64,000 bases of DNA from contig NC_011296.1 in the NCBI RefSeq assembly GCF_000020985.1, positions 124,001-188,000 on the forward strand. The letters run 5' to 3'. The stretch comes from Thermodesulfovibrio yellowstonii DSM 11347. GTDB taxonomy: Bacteria; Nitrospirota; Thermodesulfovibrionia; Thermodesulfovibrionales; Thermodesulfovibrionaceae. Numbering within the stretch: position 1 is the stretch's first letter; every line of letters starts with the position of its first letter. A program made the translations under genes and the position numbers. This document shows, piece after piece, positions 19,265 through 29,955 of the stretch. The notes beneath the pieces were generated by a model that worked only from the letters and a program-made list of their open reading frames with translations, was not told where the DNA came from and ran no database searches.

Positions 19265-20305
19265 CTATGATAACAAAACACTCAAAGGGATTGCCCATAG
19301 CTTATCACCAAGTCTTACTATATTTGTTCCATTGTATGCAACCACTCCTGCAATGCAGTTTTCTGTATTATTTACAAAAGCCTTAAGCCCTGAAAGCTCT
19401 CTGTCTTCCCATTTTTCTCCTGCCTTTACCTCAATAGCTATACATTTGTTTTGAGCTTCAACTACAAAGTCAACTTCATATCTTCCCTGTATATGCCAGA
19501 AATAAAGATTTGCCCCTTGCCATCTTGACTCTATTATTAACAGTAGATTTTGGGCAACATAGATTTCAAAAAGTGCTCTCATCAGGGGTTCTCTATCAAG
19601 TGAGTCAATGCCAGCGAGATAACAAGCAAGTCCTGAGTCACTCATGTATATCTTTGGTGATTTGATGAGTCTTGCTGCCTTGCTTTTTAAATAAGGATGA
19701 ATTCTTCTTATGATAAAGGATGCTTCAAGCAAGGAAAGATATCTTGAGGTAGTTGAAACATTAAGCTTTGCATTTCTTGCAAGGTCGCTTAAACTTAAGA
19801 TACTCCCTGTTCTTAAAGCAACAAGGCTCAGTAGATGCCTGAAGGAGATTAAATTTACTATTTGACTGAACTGTCTTATGTCTCTTTCAAGATAGGTTTG
19901 TTCATAACCTTTAAACCAGAGGGTTCTCTCTGATAGTCCAAGAGCAACAGGTGGTAGCCGTCCTTTAATTATGTCTTCATCTTTTATTTTTTCTGGGGTG
20001 GTTGAGCTTTCAATTTTCTGTGTTCTGAAAAATTTCATTAAAAATGGCTCTTCCTCTGTTTTAAAAAATAACTCTCTTCGGGACATGGGAGACATGTTCA
20101 GATAAATTGCTCTTCCTGCAAGGCTTTCGCTAAGATTTTTAAGTAGTGCAAAATTTGCAGAACCAGAAAGTAGAAATTTTCCAGGCACTCTTGCTTTATC
20201 CACAATCTTTTTTATTACTGTAAATATATAGGGAAAAATTGAAAAAGGTAGTTCAAGTCTTAATCTGGAAATTTCTTGTGTATGCTCATTGATATATTTT
20301 ATCAA
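19265..20305 (-). pseudogene. AAA_14/DUF4143 family ATPase, N-terminally truncated
   Basis: The 346-codon frame begins inside the ATPase domain of the AAA_14/DUF4143 family. It has the sensor-like FLLSGSANFALLKNLSESLAGRA near residues 42-65, the winged-helix/DUF4143 part (about 170-330), and a restriction-endonuclease-like YFWHIQGRYEVDFV...AIEVKAGE motif at the end. Walker A and Walker B are absent, and roughly 70-80 residues seem missing compared with the intact relative at 61460-62704. The start is a TTG just after an in-frame TAA, and mtgA begins 70 bp upstream on the other strand, leaving no room. It is probably non-functional as an ATPase, although the frame itself is intact. Confidence 0.65.
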
Positions 20306-20365
20306 AAGTTTTTTTTATCCAAAGACAACTTAATTAAAAATCATTCTATAAGTAACCTCTGTCAA

Positions 20366-20374
20366 TGATAAAAT
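20366..20374 (+). promoter_or_regulatory. Extended -10 promoter element upstream of mtgA
   Basis: TGATAAAAT (20366-20374) fits an extended -10 (TGn + TAAAAT). No convincing -35 is seen. It ends directly at the ATG at 20375 and 6 nt before the in-frame ATG at 20381, so a leaderless transcript would favour 20381 as the start. Confidence 0.35.
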
Positions 20375-21190
20375 ATGGATATGCTTAAATGGATATTTAG
20401 AGGTCTAATCATTGTATTTGTATCTTATATTATTTACATAGTTGGTTATCCATTTATGGTAGATGTTTCCTCTCTAAAAAAGAAAAATCCAGAGTTAACA
20501 GCAATGATGAAGTATCGCATTAAACAATGGGAGAGGGATGGTAAAAAAATAAAAATAAAAAAAATGTGGATACCTGTTAATAGAGTTTCCCCCTATCTTG
20601 TTAAGGCAGTTCTTATTGGAGAAGATGACAAATTTTATAGCCACTCAGGATTTGATATTGAAGGAATAAAAAAAGCAATTGAGAAAGACATAAAGGAGAA
20701 AAAATTAAAATATGGTGGCAGTACAATAACACAGCAATTGGCAAAAAATCTTTATCTTACTCCATCTAAAAATCCTGTAAGAAAGATTCAGGAAGCAATA
20801 ATTACATGGAGACTTGAAAAAACTCTGTCTAAAAAGAGAATTCTTGAACTCTATCTCAATGTTGCTGAGTGGGGGGAGGGAATTTTTGGTGCAGAGGCGG
20901 CATCAAGGCATTATTTTGGAAAATCAGCTTCAGAGCTTAATGCAATAGAAGCTGCAAGGCTGGCTGCGTCTTTACCAAATCCTATAAAATACAGTCCTGT
21001 AGGAAATTCAAGATTCATTGAAAAGAGGACAAATCTTATATATTTCATAATGCAGAAAAGAGGCATAATTAAAGAAGAGTATACAGAACCAGAGGAAAAA
21101 GATTCCGTGCCTGTATTAGAGGAAAAACAAGAGGAGAAAGAACTTCCTTCTATCCAGAAGGATGAGTCCGTCCAGCCTCAGTTAAAATAG
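20375..21190 (+). CDS. mtgA: Monofunctional biosynthetic peptidoglycan transglycosylase
   Basis: This 271-residue protein is a membrane-anchored GT51 glycosyltransferase without a transpeptidase domain. One N-terminal helix (about 5-25) is followed by the donor-site motif GEDDKFYSHSGFD carrying the catalytic glutamate, then GGSTITQQLAKNL, a KRILELYLNVAEWG stretch, and AARLAASLPNPIKYSP. It polymerises lipid II into glycan strands on the outer face of the inner membrane. The tail after about residue 230 is acidic and Gln-rich. An in-frame ATG at 20381 is an alternative start. The last 41 bp overlap the 3' end of malQ on the other strand. Confidence 0.93.
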   Translation: MDMLKWIFRGLIIVFVSYIIYIVGYPFMVDVSSLKKKNPELTAMMKYRIKQWERDGKKIKIKKMWIPVNRVSPYLVKAVLIGEDDKFYSHSGFDIEGIKKAIEKDIKEKKLKYGGSTITQQLAKNLYLTPSKNPVRKIQEAIITWRLEKTLSKKRILELYLNVAEWGEGIFGAEAASRHYFGKSASELNAIEAARLAASLPNPIKYSPVGNSRFIEKRTNLIYFIMQKRGIIKEEYTEPEEKDSVPVLEEKQEEKELPSIQKDESVQPQLK

Positions 21191-23228
21191 TTGTAATTTC
21201 TTTAAAAATAGGCAATTTCATAATTTCATCAAAAGACAAAGGAAGTTTTCTCTGCCAGTTAGGATATTCTGTGACTGTGCCAGGAAAGTTTGTTTGCTCT
21301 TCCATAAGCAGCATATCTTCAGGATATAGCAGTAGATATTTTGATTGAGTTTTTGCAAGGAATTTTATTATTGCAACAAGTAGCTTGTCAATTGGAGCTT
21401 CTTCTTCAAGCAGTCCTTCTTCTTTTAAAAGGGTAATAATTTTTCCCTTATCTTGCTGCCTCTCTGCAAATGCGTTTTCAAATTGTTGCTCATCAAAAAT
21501 TGAAAACTGTTTTCGTAATTGTATATCCTTTCCTTCCCAGAATCCCTTGAGAGTGGGTAAATCATGGGTTGTTATACTGCATAAAGCATCTTCAGGATAA
21601 AAACTGGATGGTTTATATCCGTATGGACCTTTTTCAAAATAAAATACTTTCCATGAGCAGATTTTTCTTTTAATAAGTTCTTCTTTCATCCATTCCTCTG
21701 CGGTTCCAAGATCTTCTCCAATAACCCCTGTTTTGTTTATCTGACTTTCAAGGGTAATTATACCAAGCAAATCTTTCCAATGATATTTTATATATGCGCC
21801 TTCATAGGGAGTTGTTCCTTCAGGTATCCAGAAAGCTCTAAAAAGTCCAAGTGCATGGTCAATTCTGAGCAATTTTGTCTTCATATTGGCTTTTAAAAGT
21901 TTTATAAATGGCATATAGGCTTTTTCTCTTAATCTGAAAGGAATTAAAGGAGGAAATCCCCATTTTTGTCCCTTAGGATTAAAGTCATCTGGTGGTGCAC
22001 CATATTCTGCCTTAATTGCATAAAGTTCCTGATTGACCCAAACATCAAAGCTTGACCTAATTGAACCAAAACCAAGATCAAGAGAGATTGGATAGGTTTT
22101 CATTTCTGCGATTTCATCTTCAATAAGCCATTGGAGATACTCATAAAAAACTACATCTTTATTGTATTCAGAATAAATCATGGAAAGATTATTTTTATCA
22201 GGCTTTCTAAATTTTTCTTCCCAATTTTGCCAGTTTTTCCCGAATTTTTCTCTTAGGAAACAAAAAACTGAAAAGTACTGTAAATCTTCTCTTACAGCAG
22301 GACATAGCTTATTTTTATAATCAAGGAATCTCTTTGCTTCATCTTCTTTGTTAATGTAAGCTTTATAAAACTTTGCAAACTCCATCCTGAGAGCTTCTAT
22401 TTTTTCTTTCCAGACAGAAGCATAATCAAAAAACTCTTCATTTTTTTCTTTTACAGGACTTTTAGATAGATAAAGAGGCGTATTAAACTGTCTTGATATG
22501 GCAGAATAGGGGCTTATACCATACAAATCTTCAGGATCATTTAAATGAAGAGGATTTATACTTATAAAACCTCCAAGAGAATTTATATATTCGGCAATTT
22601 TTTTTAGATGTGAAAAATCTCCTTCTTTTTTATTTCCTCTTAAACTCCAGAGATTAAGATGTAAACCCCAGGTTTTCTTTTTAAAAGGAACAAAACAATT
22701 TTCAGGCACAACTATCAGAGTGCTTTTATGAATTGATTTTTCAAAAAAAACGGTTATGTTATAGTAGCCAATAGGAAGCGAAGGAACAGGGATATTGTAT
22801 TTAAAATATATTCCGTCATCAAGAACTCTCTGCTCCTCTTTTTTCATAATATCAAAATTTAAAAATAAACTCAGAGTTTCACCTTCTTGTCCTAAATCTT
22901 TGAATGGAGAAATTTCAATGTGACTGGGCTTTTGATTTTCTTTTAGATAAATGAATATTGAATGGTCCTGTTTAACTACATAGACAGGTTCTAAGCAATT
23001 TTTCCAAGAATTGTTTTCAAAATAATTAATCCAGCTAATGATGTTTTTTCCATCAGGAGTAATTCCAATTGCTGAAATCAGTTTGATTTTTGTGTCATAA
23101 GAGATATCAATACGTTCGCCTTTGTAATTATAATAAAAAGGAAATATTCCGAGTAAATCTGAAAGCTTACATATCAATTGTTGAAGGTTCTTCAAGGTAG
23201 AGTTCTCCAGCGTCATAATCATAGGCAA
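21150..23228 (-). CDS. malQ: 4-alpha-glucanotransferase (amylomaltase, GH77)
   Basis: This 692-residue cytoplasmic disproportionating enzyme transfers alpha-1,4-glucan segments in glycogen or maltodextrin turnover. The GH77 motifs are present: [18 protein letters not shown] (nucleophile Asp in RIDHALG), GVIGEDLGT (acid/base Glu), and [12 protein letters not shown] (third carboxylate). It is longer than the roughly 500-residue core, with an N-terminal extension of about 180 residues typical of longer MalQ forms. The start overlaps the ABC ATPase gene by 62 bp. No later Met exists near the N-terminus, so the overlap may be real or a GTG/TTG downstream may be used. The 3' end overlaps mtgA. Confidence 0.9.
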   Translation of the reverse strand: MPMIMTLENSTLKNLQQLICKLSDLLGIFPFYYNYKGERIDISYDTKIKLISAIGITPDGKNIISWINYFENNSWKNCLEPVYVVKQDHSIFIYLKENQKPSHIEISPFKDLGQEGETLSLFLNFDIMKKEEQRVLDDGIYFKYNIPVPSLPIGYYNITVFFEKSIHKSTLIVVPENCFVPFKKKTWGLHLNLWSLRGNKKEGDFSHLKKIAEYINSLGGFISINPLHLNDPEDLYGISPYSAISRQFNTPLYLSKSPVKEKNEEFFDYASVWKEKIEALRMEFAKFYKAYINKEDEAKRFLDYKNKLCPAVREDLQYFSVFCFLREKFGKNWQNWEEKFRKPDKNNLSMIYSEYNKDVVFYEYLQWLIEDEIAEMKTYPISLDLGFGSIRSSFDVWVNQELYAIKAEYGAPPDDFNPKGQKWGFPPLIPFRLREKAYMPFIKLLKANMKTKLLRIDHALGLFRAFWIPEGTTPYEGAYIKYHWKDLLGIITLESQINKTGVIGEDLGTAEEWMKEELIKRKICSWKVFYFEKGPYGYKPSSFYPEDALCSITTHDLPTLKGFWEGKDIQLRKQFSIFDEQQFENAFAERQQDKGKIITLLKEEGLLEEEAPIDKLLVAIIKFLAKTQSKYLLLYPEDMLLMEEQTNFPGTVTEYPNWQRKLPLSFDEIMKLPIFKEITTILTEAGRTHPSG

Positions 23229-24459
23229 ACAGTTCTGCGTATCTTCCCCAGTCTATGGCTGTTTCAAGCTGATTCCATGCTTCTTCTGGTGTGAAATGAT
23301 TTTTAAGAATATCAATAAAGAATTCCTCTGATACTCTGTGCTTTGAAATTGTTGATAAAACCTGCATAATTTGTTTAATAAGTTGAACATTCTGCAGAGC
23401 AGAGTCTTTGAATATTTCTTTTTTCTCAAGAGTATCCGCTTCTGCCCAGTTTTTCCCCTTTTCTGTGAGAATAAAATCACCTTCTCGCACTTCTCCGAAG
23501 TCAAGTATTACAGATGCTTCTATCAATGGAAAGATATCATCAACTTCCATGCTTAATTCAGAACTTAAAGCATAGATATCAACCCTTCCACCTTTATCAT
23601 GAACAAGCTCAATAAGTCCTGCAATTGCACCAACTTTTGCATGGGGAAGAAACTGATATCTACCAGCCGCAAGAAGGAATGGAATTTCCTCAGGTGATTT
23701 TATAAGAATAGTGTATATTTTATCTAACAAAAATTTGAAATCCCTTGAATTTCTATCTCTTGGGTATGGAAGTTCAAGAGGAATCTCAGCTTTGATTTTT
23801 CCAGGATTATGAGTAAGAACAACAGCCCGAGATGACATACTTAAAGCTTCTTCAATATTATGAGTAACAAGAACAATGGCTTTTGCCGGCATTTTACCCT
23901 CTTTCCATAAATCAATAATATCTCCACGAAGATTGTCTGCTGTAAGAACATCCAGTGCTGAGAAAGGCTCATCCATAAGTAAAAGCTCAGGTTCCACAGC
24001 AAGTGCTCTCGCAATTCCTACTCTCTGTCGCATCCCGCCGCTTAATTCTCTTGGATAGGCATCTTCAAATCCATCAAGCCCTACAAGGTCAATTGCTTTA
24101 ATTGCTTTTTCATGTATTTCTTCTTCATTCAATCCAATGCCTACAAGTCCAACTTTAACATTTTCCAAAACAGTAAACCATGGGAAAAGAGCAAAACTCT
24201 GAAAAACCACTGCTATTTTAGCATTTGCTTTTTTGAGAGGTACTCCTTTGTATAAAACCTGCCCTTCAGTTGGTTCAACAAGTCCTGCAATTATTCTTAA
24301 AAGTGTTGATTTACCTGCACCAGACTGTCCAAGAATTGAAACAAACTCATCAGAGTATATTTTCAGGTTAATATCTTCCAAAACAGTAATTTCTCTTCCC
24401 TTACCAACCATAAACGATTTTTTAATACCTATGGTTTCAAGAATAATCTCTTTTTCCAT
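23167..24459 (-). CDS. NitT/TauT-type ABC transporter ATP-binding protein with C-terminal AAA-associated domain
   Basis: This is a 430-residue ATPase. Residues 1-245 are a typical SsuB/TauB-like ABC domain: Walker [10 protein letters not shown], signature [15 protein letters not shown], Walker [13 protein letters not shown] and switch VTHNIEEAL. Residues about 280-425 form the extra AAA-associated domain seen on a subset of nitrate/sulfonate/bicarbonate-type ATPases, probably regulatory. The two-domain permease gene ends 3 bp upstream, and no periplasmic binding protein gene is linked. The substrate cannot be assigned. The 3' end overlaps malQ by 62 bp. Confidence 0.9.
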   Translation of the reverse strand: MEKEIILETIGIKKSFMVGKGREITVLEDINLKIYSDEFVSILGQSGAGKSTLLRIIAGLVEPTEGQVLYKGVPLKKANAKIAVVFQSFALFPWFTVLENVKVGLVGIGLNEEEIHEKAIKAIDLVGLDGFEDAYPRELSGGMRQRVGIARALAVEPELLLMDEPFSALDVLTADNLRGDIIDLWKEGKMPAKAIVLVTHNIEEALSMSSRAVVLTHNPGKIKAEIPLELPYPRDRNSRDFKFLLDKIYTILIKSPEEIPFLLAAGRYQFLPHAKVGAIAGLIELVHDKGGRVDIYALSSELSMEVDDIFPLIEASVILDFGEVREGDFILTEKGKNWAEADTLEKKEIFKDSALQNVQLIKQIMQVLSTISKHRVSEEFFIDILKNHFTPEEAWNQLETAIDWGRYAELFAYDYDAGELYLEEPSTIDM

Positions 24460-24461
24460 AA

Positions 24462-26174
24462 CTACTCCAGAACATATTTTGTCTTAGCCAAAATAAAAAG
24501 TCTTTTCCATAGCAATCTATTTATTCCAACAACAGTTAGAGACATAAAACATGTTGAAAGCAATAAAAGTCCAAAATTTCCGGAAGCAGATGACTGACTT
24601 ATTAAAGCACCAAGTCCTGCTGTATGCATTATTTCTCCTCCAAAAGAAACATACTCACTTACAATTGTAGCATTCCATGCTCCTCCGCTGGCAGTAATCA
24701 ATCCAGTAACAAGATAGGGAAATATCCCAGGAAGTATTAGAGTTTTCCATTTTCTGATACCTTTTACACCATAAGCTCTGGAGATTTCAATTAAATCCTT
24801 AGGAATTGCACTTGCTCCAGCAATTATATTAAAAAGCAAATACCATTGTGTACCAAGAAGCATTAAAAATATGGCACCTATATCCAGTCCTCCTCCAAGT
24901 TTAATAAGAAAAAGAAGAATAACAGGAAACACCGCAGTAGCGGGAACACTTGCTGCTATCTGAACAATGCTTTGTAATATCTTGGCAGCTCTGGGATTTA
25001 GCCCAATATAAACTCCAACAGGAAGAGTCCAGACAAGTGCGATCAATAAAGCCACAAAGACTCTTAGTAGTGAATAAAAGGCAGCTTTTATTATTGTAAT
25101 GATATCGTTGAAACTAATATTTGAAACCAGTCCAGCAGCTTTTAAAATAGCCCATATAATTACCAACAAAATAATTATTAGAGAAATAATTCCCATGATT
25201 TTACTCAGTCTATTTACAACAGGATTGCCTGACAATGAAAATTTTCTGTAACTGAGTTTTTCTACTTTGTTAATCGTATTGTTCAATAAATCTACTACTT
25301 TTTTAATGAAAATAGAACCTGAAAAAAGATTTAATACAAAAGATTCTCTTTCTTCTTCTGGTGGAATTGTTTCTATTCTGAATTTTTGTGACCACACAAT
25401 AAGAGGTCTCCATATAAAAAGATCAAGAATAATTATTAAAAGAATCATAGTTCCCAGTCCGTAAATTACATATTCAATATTTCCCTCATTTGCAGCTGTT
25501 TGAATATAAGAACCAATCCCAGGAAGTCTAAAATCTTTATCTTCAAGAATAAACATCTCACATGCCATGAGAAAAAACCATCCTCCTGCTACGCTCATCA
25601 TACTGTTCCAGATGAGTCCTATAGCACTGAAGGGAAGGTCAAGCCTTAAAAACTTAGAAAATTTATTGAATTTAAAAACTTTTACCACTTCTCTCATTTC
25701 TTTTGGAATTGTGCTTATGGAGTGGTAAAAGCTGAATGTCATATTCCATACCTGCCCTGTAAAAATCAGAAGAATACATGCAAGTTCAAGCCCTATTCTT
25801 TTTCCAGGGAAAAGAGCTATCATTGCTAAAACAACACCAGGCAAAAAGGAAAGTACAGGAATTGACTGAAGAATGTCAAGCAAAGGAATCATTATTTTCT
25901 CATGAATTTTGCTTCTTGAGGCAGTATATCCATACCATATGGAGAAAGTTAAAGACAATATATAGGCAAAAAAAATTCTTGCAAGAGACTGAATAGCATA
26001 TTGTGGGATATTTGAAGGATTTAAATTTATTTCCACTGTTCTCTCATAAGGAGTACCCCATTCAGAAGCTATGTATATAATAAAAGAAAGAATCCCTAAA
26101 ACAATAAAAAATACCGCTATATCAATTGCTCTTACTTTAAATGTTTCAGCAGGAATAGAGATGGGTATTTTCAT
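24462..26174 (-). CDS. NitT/TauT-type ABC transporter permease, tandem two-domain
   Basis: This 570-residue inner-membrane protein is made of two BPD_transp_1 permease domains in tandem (about 15-270 and 320-565), with some 12 hydrophobic helices. Each half carries an EAA-like loop ([19 protein letters not shown] near 155-175; [19 protein letters not shown] near 460-480). A single chain thus replaces the usual homodimer. A GGGAGAG Shine-Dalgarno precedes the ATG. It is translated just before its ATPase. Its substrate is unknown; there is no binding-protein gene nearby, and the lipoprotein at 26396 is divergent and of another family. Confidence 0.9.
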   Translation of the reverse strand: MKIPISIPAETFKVRAIDIAVFFIVLGILSFIIYIASEWGTPYERTVEINLNPSNIPQYAIQSLARIFFAYILSLTFSIWYGYTASRSKIHEKIMIPLLDILQSIPVLSFLPGVVLAMIALFPGKRIGLELACILLIFTGQVWNMTFSFYHSISTIPKEMREVVKVFKFNKFSKFLRLDLPFSAIGLIWNSMMSVAGGWFFLMACEMFILEDKDFRLPGIGSYIQTAANEGNIEYVIYGLGTMILLIIILDLFIWRPLIVWSQKFRIETIPPEEERESFVLNLFSGSIFIKKVVDLLNNTINKVEKLSYRKFSLSGNPVVNRLSKIMGIISLIIILLVIIWAILKAAGLVSNISFNDIITIIKAAFYSLLRVFVALLIALVWTLPVGVYIGLNPRAAKILQSIVQIAASVPATAVFPVILLFLIKLGGGLDIGAIFLMLLGTQWYLLFNIIAGASAIPKDLIEISRAYGVKGIRKWKTLILPGIFPYLVTGLITASGGAWNATIVSEYVSFGGEIMHTAGLGALISQSSASGNFGLLLLSTCFMSLTVVGINRLLWKRLFILAKTKYVLE

Positions 26175-26362
26175 TTTTACTCTCCCTTAGGAAAAATCTT
26201 AAAATTATAAAACAATTCAAATGACATTTGCCATAATTTCTTTAAAAGCAGGCAATGTTTTCATGTTATTTTTTCTATTACCACAATTTATCATTCCAAG
26301 CGAGGAGTTTAGAATCTGCTGAAAAATATTAAAAAAGTGTATGTAATATTGAAATAACAATT

Positions 26363-26390
26363 TTGAAATACAAGGAAGTTTTGATAAAAT
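26363..26390 (+). promoter_or_regulatory. Predicted sigma70-like promoter of the binding lipoprotein; leaderless-like
   Basis: TTGAAA (26363-26368) and TAAAAT (26385-26390) are separated by 16 bp, with an extended -10 TG at 26382-26383. The ATG at 26396 begins 5 nt after the -10 box, so the transcript probably starts at the start codon. The 220-bp gap from the permease start at 26174 otherwise shows nothing recognisable. Confidence 0.55.
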
Positions 26391-26395
26391 ATGGC

Positions 26396-27406
26396 ATGAG
26401 AAGTTTTTTAAAAATTTCTGTCATTATCTTTGCGTTTTTTATTCTCTTTGGATGCTCGGAACAAAAAACTGTAGTTATTCTTTCAAGTTATGATGCTAAA
26501 GATGTATGCGGTCAGCCCCAGGTTGAGGGAGTTACTGATGCGTTAAAAAAGAATATATCAGATTTAAAGATTGAACAGATTTATTTTGATTCAAGAAGAA
26601 TCTCTAAACAGGAATTTGAAAAGAGATGTGATGGTTTCACAAAACGCTTTAAATCTCAAAAACCTTCTTTGATTCTTACTACTGATGATGCAGCATTTCA
26701 ATGCGTAGCAAAGCATTTTATGGGAGATAAAATTCCTGTTGTATTTTCAGGCATAAATCTTACTCCAGAGCATTACAATACAAAATACCATTTTATAGAA
26801 GGAAGAAAGCCAATTAAAAATTTTACAGGTGTTTATGAAAGAATTTTTGTATTAAGGCAAATGGAAATGCTTGAAGTTTTTGTTGGCAAGATTGATAAAA
26901 TTGCTATTCTTTATTCAACCGACTCTATGGGTAATATACTTAAAGAACAAATTATCTATGAACTTAAAAATAAGGATTTTAAAGATAGAATAGTTTTATA
27001 CCCTGTAGGTTCAATTCAGGAACTTATAAAAGCTTCAGAGGAAATAAATAAAAGAAAGGATATCGTAGCTTATTTCCCTTTTGTGATGTCAATAAAAAAT
27101 GAGAAAATATTAACTATATCAGATATTGCATCAATAATGACGGATAAAATTAAAAAAATTGACCTTGCAATTAACAGAGAGTTTGTTCAACTTGGATTTT
27201 TTGGTGGTATATCTGTTGATTTTTATCAGATGGGATACAGAGCAGGTGAGATGGCTTCTTATATTTTAAAAACAGGTAGAATATCAGATTTGGAAGTAGA
27301 AGATGCAGAAAAATTTTTAAGAATTATAAACTTAAAAAGAGCAAGAGATATAAATCTCAAAATTTCTGAAGAAAATCTTTCTTTATTTGACGAAGTGATA
27401 GGATGA
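26396..27406 (+). CDS. ABC-type substrate-binding-like lipoprotein (PF04392-type)
   Basis: This 336-residue protein starts with a lipoprotein signal (hydrophobic residues about 4-19, lipobox LFGC). The body resembles the uncharacterised periplasmic binding proteins of the ABC_sub_bind/TrpX type: VVILSSYDAKDVCGQPQVEG, LILTTDDAAF, and a closing FLRIINLKRARDINL. I use the ATG at 26396, not an in-frame TTG at 26363, because the lipoprotein signal begins there and the promoter lies between. It overlaps the downstream sensor kinase by ATGA. It therefore probably acts as an extracytoplasmic ligand sensor for the kinase, not as a transporter component. Confidence 0.82.
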   Translation: MRSFLKISVIIFAFFILFGCSEQKTVVILSSYDAKDVCGQPQVEGVTDALKKNISDLKIEQIYFDSRRISKQEFEKRCDGFTKRFKSQKPSLILTTDDAAFQCVAKHFMGDKIPVVFSGINLTPEHYNTKYHFIEGRKPIKNFTGVYERIFVLRQMEMLEVFVGKIDKIAILYSTDSMGNILKEQIIYELKNKDFKDRIVLYPVGSIQELIKASEEINKRKDIVAYFPFVMSIKNEKILTISDIASIMTDKIKKIDLAINREFVQLGFFGGISVDFYQMGYRAGEMASYILKTGRISDLEVEDAEKFLRIINLKRARDINLKISEENLSLFDEVIG

Positions 27407-29955
27407 ATACTCAAATTTTTGATGATTTATTTAATTTTTTAAGAGTATCATTTCTCTTATTCCATTCTATTGTTTTTTATTATCTTATTTTCTGGCGTAA
27501 AATTATAGAGCCAAATTTTAATAAAAGAGTTGTTGGATATTTTTTTATTATCATTTTTTTACATACTATTCTTAATTCAATAATTTTATTCAAAAACTTT
27601 ATTGGCGGATATTATTTATATTTAATTGCTGCAAATATTGCAGTAATTGCTGCAATTCTTTTTTATGCCTACAAAACTATTATCAATCTCAAACTATATT
27701 ATCTTTTATTGGCGATTATTTTTGTTATTCTTTTTATATTCAAACAGGATAAGACTTTAATATTTTTAGGACTTTTTCTGATAGGTATTTCTTATTTTCA
27801 TATTTGGTATAAGGAGGAGTTTTCCCAATACAAACCATCAAGAGTTATACCTTCTTTAATAAAAAAAGGAGCTCTTTTGCCTTTTATTTTTTTTGGCTTA
27901 TATATTATTTGCCTTTCATGTTATATAGTTTCTCAGTCACTATTTCTTAATATTTTTGCTACCTTTTTAGTTTTTTTAAGTCTCTCATTCAGAACAATGT
28001 CCTTGTATGAAGAAAGATTTAAAGCCTATGTTCTGTATATTTTTATGTTTGTTTTAATCTTTTCTATTCTGATTTACTTATCTGGAAAATATATTGAAGA
28101 TATGAAAGATATGGATGCATACCATAAAAAACTAAACATGCAGAGAATCTCTCTTGAAGTTAAAGATAAAATAGCCTTTTACAGCGATTTAGTTAAATTT
28201 GAAGCATCTTCAAATGAATTAAAAAAAAGAATAAAAAAGGGGCAAGAAGAGTTAAATAAATACCTTTCCTATTTAAATCAAATTTTTGATACGGATTTGG
28301 TTTGGCTTACTGATAAAAATGGAAATATAATAGCCTGCTCTACTGAGTATAGAAAAGAGATGATTAATCAAAATGTGAGTTTCAGGAAGTATTTTAAAGA
28401 TTCAATTCAAGGAAAACTTTCAATTTTTATTGCAAGAGGAATTTATACAAAAAGGGATGATATAAGAATTTCTTACCCTGTTTATGATAGGGGTAATATA
28501 ATCGGAGTGCTTGTTTTGCAGTTTGATATAAGCAAAAATTTTAAGAAAGAGATTGATATTGAAAATGCCTTTATGATGCATTCTTCTGGAGGTATTCTTA
28601 TAGGTAAACAGGAACTCAAAAATAGGATGCTTTTTAGTGTTTCACCTGAAGAGCTTAAAAAGGTTTACGAAGAAAAAATATTCGGAAATGATAGACTCCT
28701 GCCTGCAGGTTTTAAAAAGATTGATAATGACATATTTGAAGATTTTAAGGGACGTAGATGGCAGATTGTTAAGTATGAGATTACTAATGATTGGTGGCTT
28801 GCAAGTTTTCTAAATCTTTCTTTGTATGAAAAATTTAAGGGTATTTCCTATATTGTTTTAATCATCTTTGCTTTTATTTCTCATTCTTTTGCCATAAGAA
28901 GCCTTGATAGATTAAGAACTATTTTTCTTAATCTCGCTGAGGAAGTGGAAGAAAAAAGAACAGCTTTTGATTCAGTTGATACAGGATTTATTTATACTGA
29001 TTCTTCAGGAAATATCAAGTATATGAACAAAGAAGCAAGAAGGCTTCTTGATGTTTCAGACGACTCTTTTGGAAAACAGCTAAATGAGTTATTAACCTTT
29101 AAAGAACACAATGGCTCTGAATATAAGATTTTACAGATAAAAGAAAAAGAGGTTCCTGTGATTTATACAGAAAATCCGATATTGGTAAAGGGTATAAAAT
29201 TTGGTGATGTAATAACCATTAAGGACGCTACAGAAATAATTCAAAGGCAGGAGCTTTCAAAAAGATTGGAAAGAATGGATATACTCACAAAGATATCAGC
29301 AGGAATTGTTCATGATTTTAGTAATTATTTAATGGTTCTTACTGGGAATCTTTCCTTGCTTAAGGAGCTTGAAAAATCAGAGGATAAAAAAGAAAATATA
29401 GAGATAATGCTTGAAGTTACAAAAATAATGAATACAATTATTGAACAAATGAAGGATTTAAGTCCTGATTTTATATTAAAGAAAGAAAAATTAAATGTTG
29501 AAGACATTGTTAAAAGTTCTACTGAATTTGTTTTAAATGGAACGGCAATAGAGTTTACTATTGAATCAGAACCTTCAATATTGCCTGTTTATGCCGATGC
29601 TGCGCAGCTTTATAGAGTATTTCAAAACATTATAATGAATTCAAGACAGGCTATGGAGGATAAAGGAAATATAAAAATAAAGATACAAAATTATATCAAT
29701 GATGGCGAACTTAAAGATTTAAAGAAAGGAAACTATGTTTGCCTGACAATTACAGATTCAGGTCCGGGTATTCCTAAGGAATATATAGATAAAATTTTTG
29801 ACCCATTTTTTACAATGAAAAAAGAAGGAAAAGGTCTTGGATTGAGCATTGTAAAAAACGTTATAGAAAAATCTGGGGGTAAAATAGAGGTTGAAAGCAT
29901 ATCAGAGATTGGAACAACTTTCAGAATATATATTCCAGCATCAGATAAGATTTAA
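27403..29955 (+). CDS. Multi-pass sensor histidine kinase with PDC-like and PAS domains
   Basis: This is an 850-residue kinase. About seven membrane helices fill residues 10-230. An extracytoplasmic PDC/Cache-like domain follows (about 235-475; TDLVWLTDKNGNIIACS, FRKYFKDSIQG), then another helix (about 480-500) and PAS (about 520-600, DTGFIYTDSSGNIKYMN). The phospho-acceptor is H637 in IVHDFSNYLMVLTGN, an NtrB-like 'HDF-N' box, followed by HATPase (DSGPGIPKEY, GKGLGLSIVKNV). It overlaps the binding lipoprotein gene by 4 nt. Its 3' end overlaps by 15 bp the convergent single-domain receiver gene, which is a plausible phosphorylation partner. Confidence 0.9.
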   Translation: MNTQIFDDLFNFLRVSFLLFHSIVFYYLIFWRKIIEPNFNKRVVGYFFIIIFLHTILNSIILFKNFIGGYYLYLIAANIAVIAAILFYAYKTIINLKLYYLLLAIIFVILFIFKQDKTLIFLGLFLIGISYFHIWYKEEFSQYKPSRVIPSLIKKGALLPFIFFGLYIICLSCYIVSQSLFLNIFATFLVFLSLSFRTMSLYEERFKAYVLYIFMFVLIFSILIYLSGKYIEDMKDMDAYHKKLNMQRISLEVKDKIAFYSDLVKFEASSNELKKRIKKGQEELNKYLSYLNQIFDTDLVWLTDKNGNIIACSTEYRKEMINQNVSFRKYFKDSIQGKLSIFIARGIYTKRDDIRISYPVYDRGNIIGVLVLQFDISKNFKKEIDIENAFMMHSSGGILIGKQELKNRMLFSVSPEELKKVYEEKIFGNDRLLPAGFKKIDNDIFEDFKGRRWQIVKYEITNDWWLASFLNLSLYEKFKGISYIVLIIFAFISHSFAIRSLDRLRTIFLNLAEEVEEKRTAFDSVDTGFIYTDSSGNIKYMNKEARRLLDVSDDSFGKQLNELLTFKEHNGSEYKILQIKEKEVPVIYTENPILVKGIKFGDVITIKDATEIIQRQELSKRLERMDILTKISAGIVHDFSNYLMVLTGNLSLLKELEKSEDKKENIEIMLEVTKIMNTIIEQMKDLSPDFILKKEKLNVEDIVKSSTEFVLNGTAIEFTIESEPSILPVYADAAQLYRVFQNIIMNSRQAMEDKGNIKIKIQNYINDGELKDLKKGNYVCLTITDSGPGIPKEYIDKIFDPFFTMKKEGKGLGLSIVKNVIEKSGGKIEVESISEIGTTFRIYIPASDKI

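Noticed and set aside
26175-26362. Possible riboswitch or structured leader in the divergent gap
   Set aside because: No convincing stem-loops or conserved core; the sequence is AT-rich and only the promoter before 26396 can be supported.
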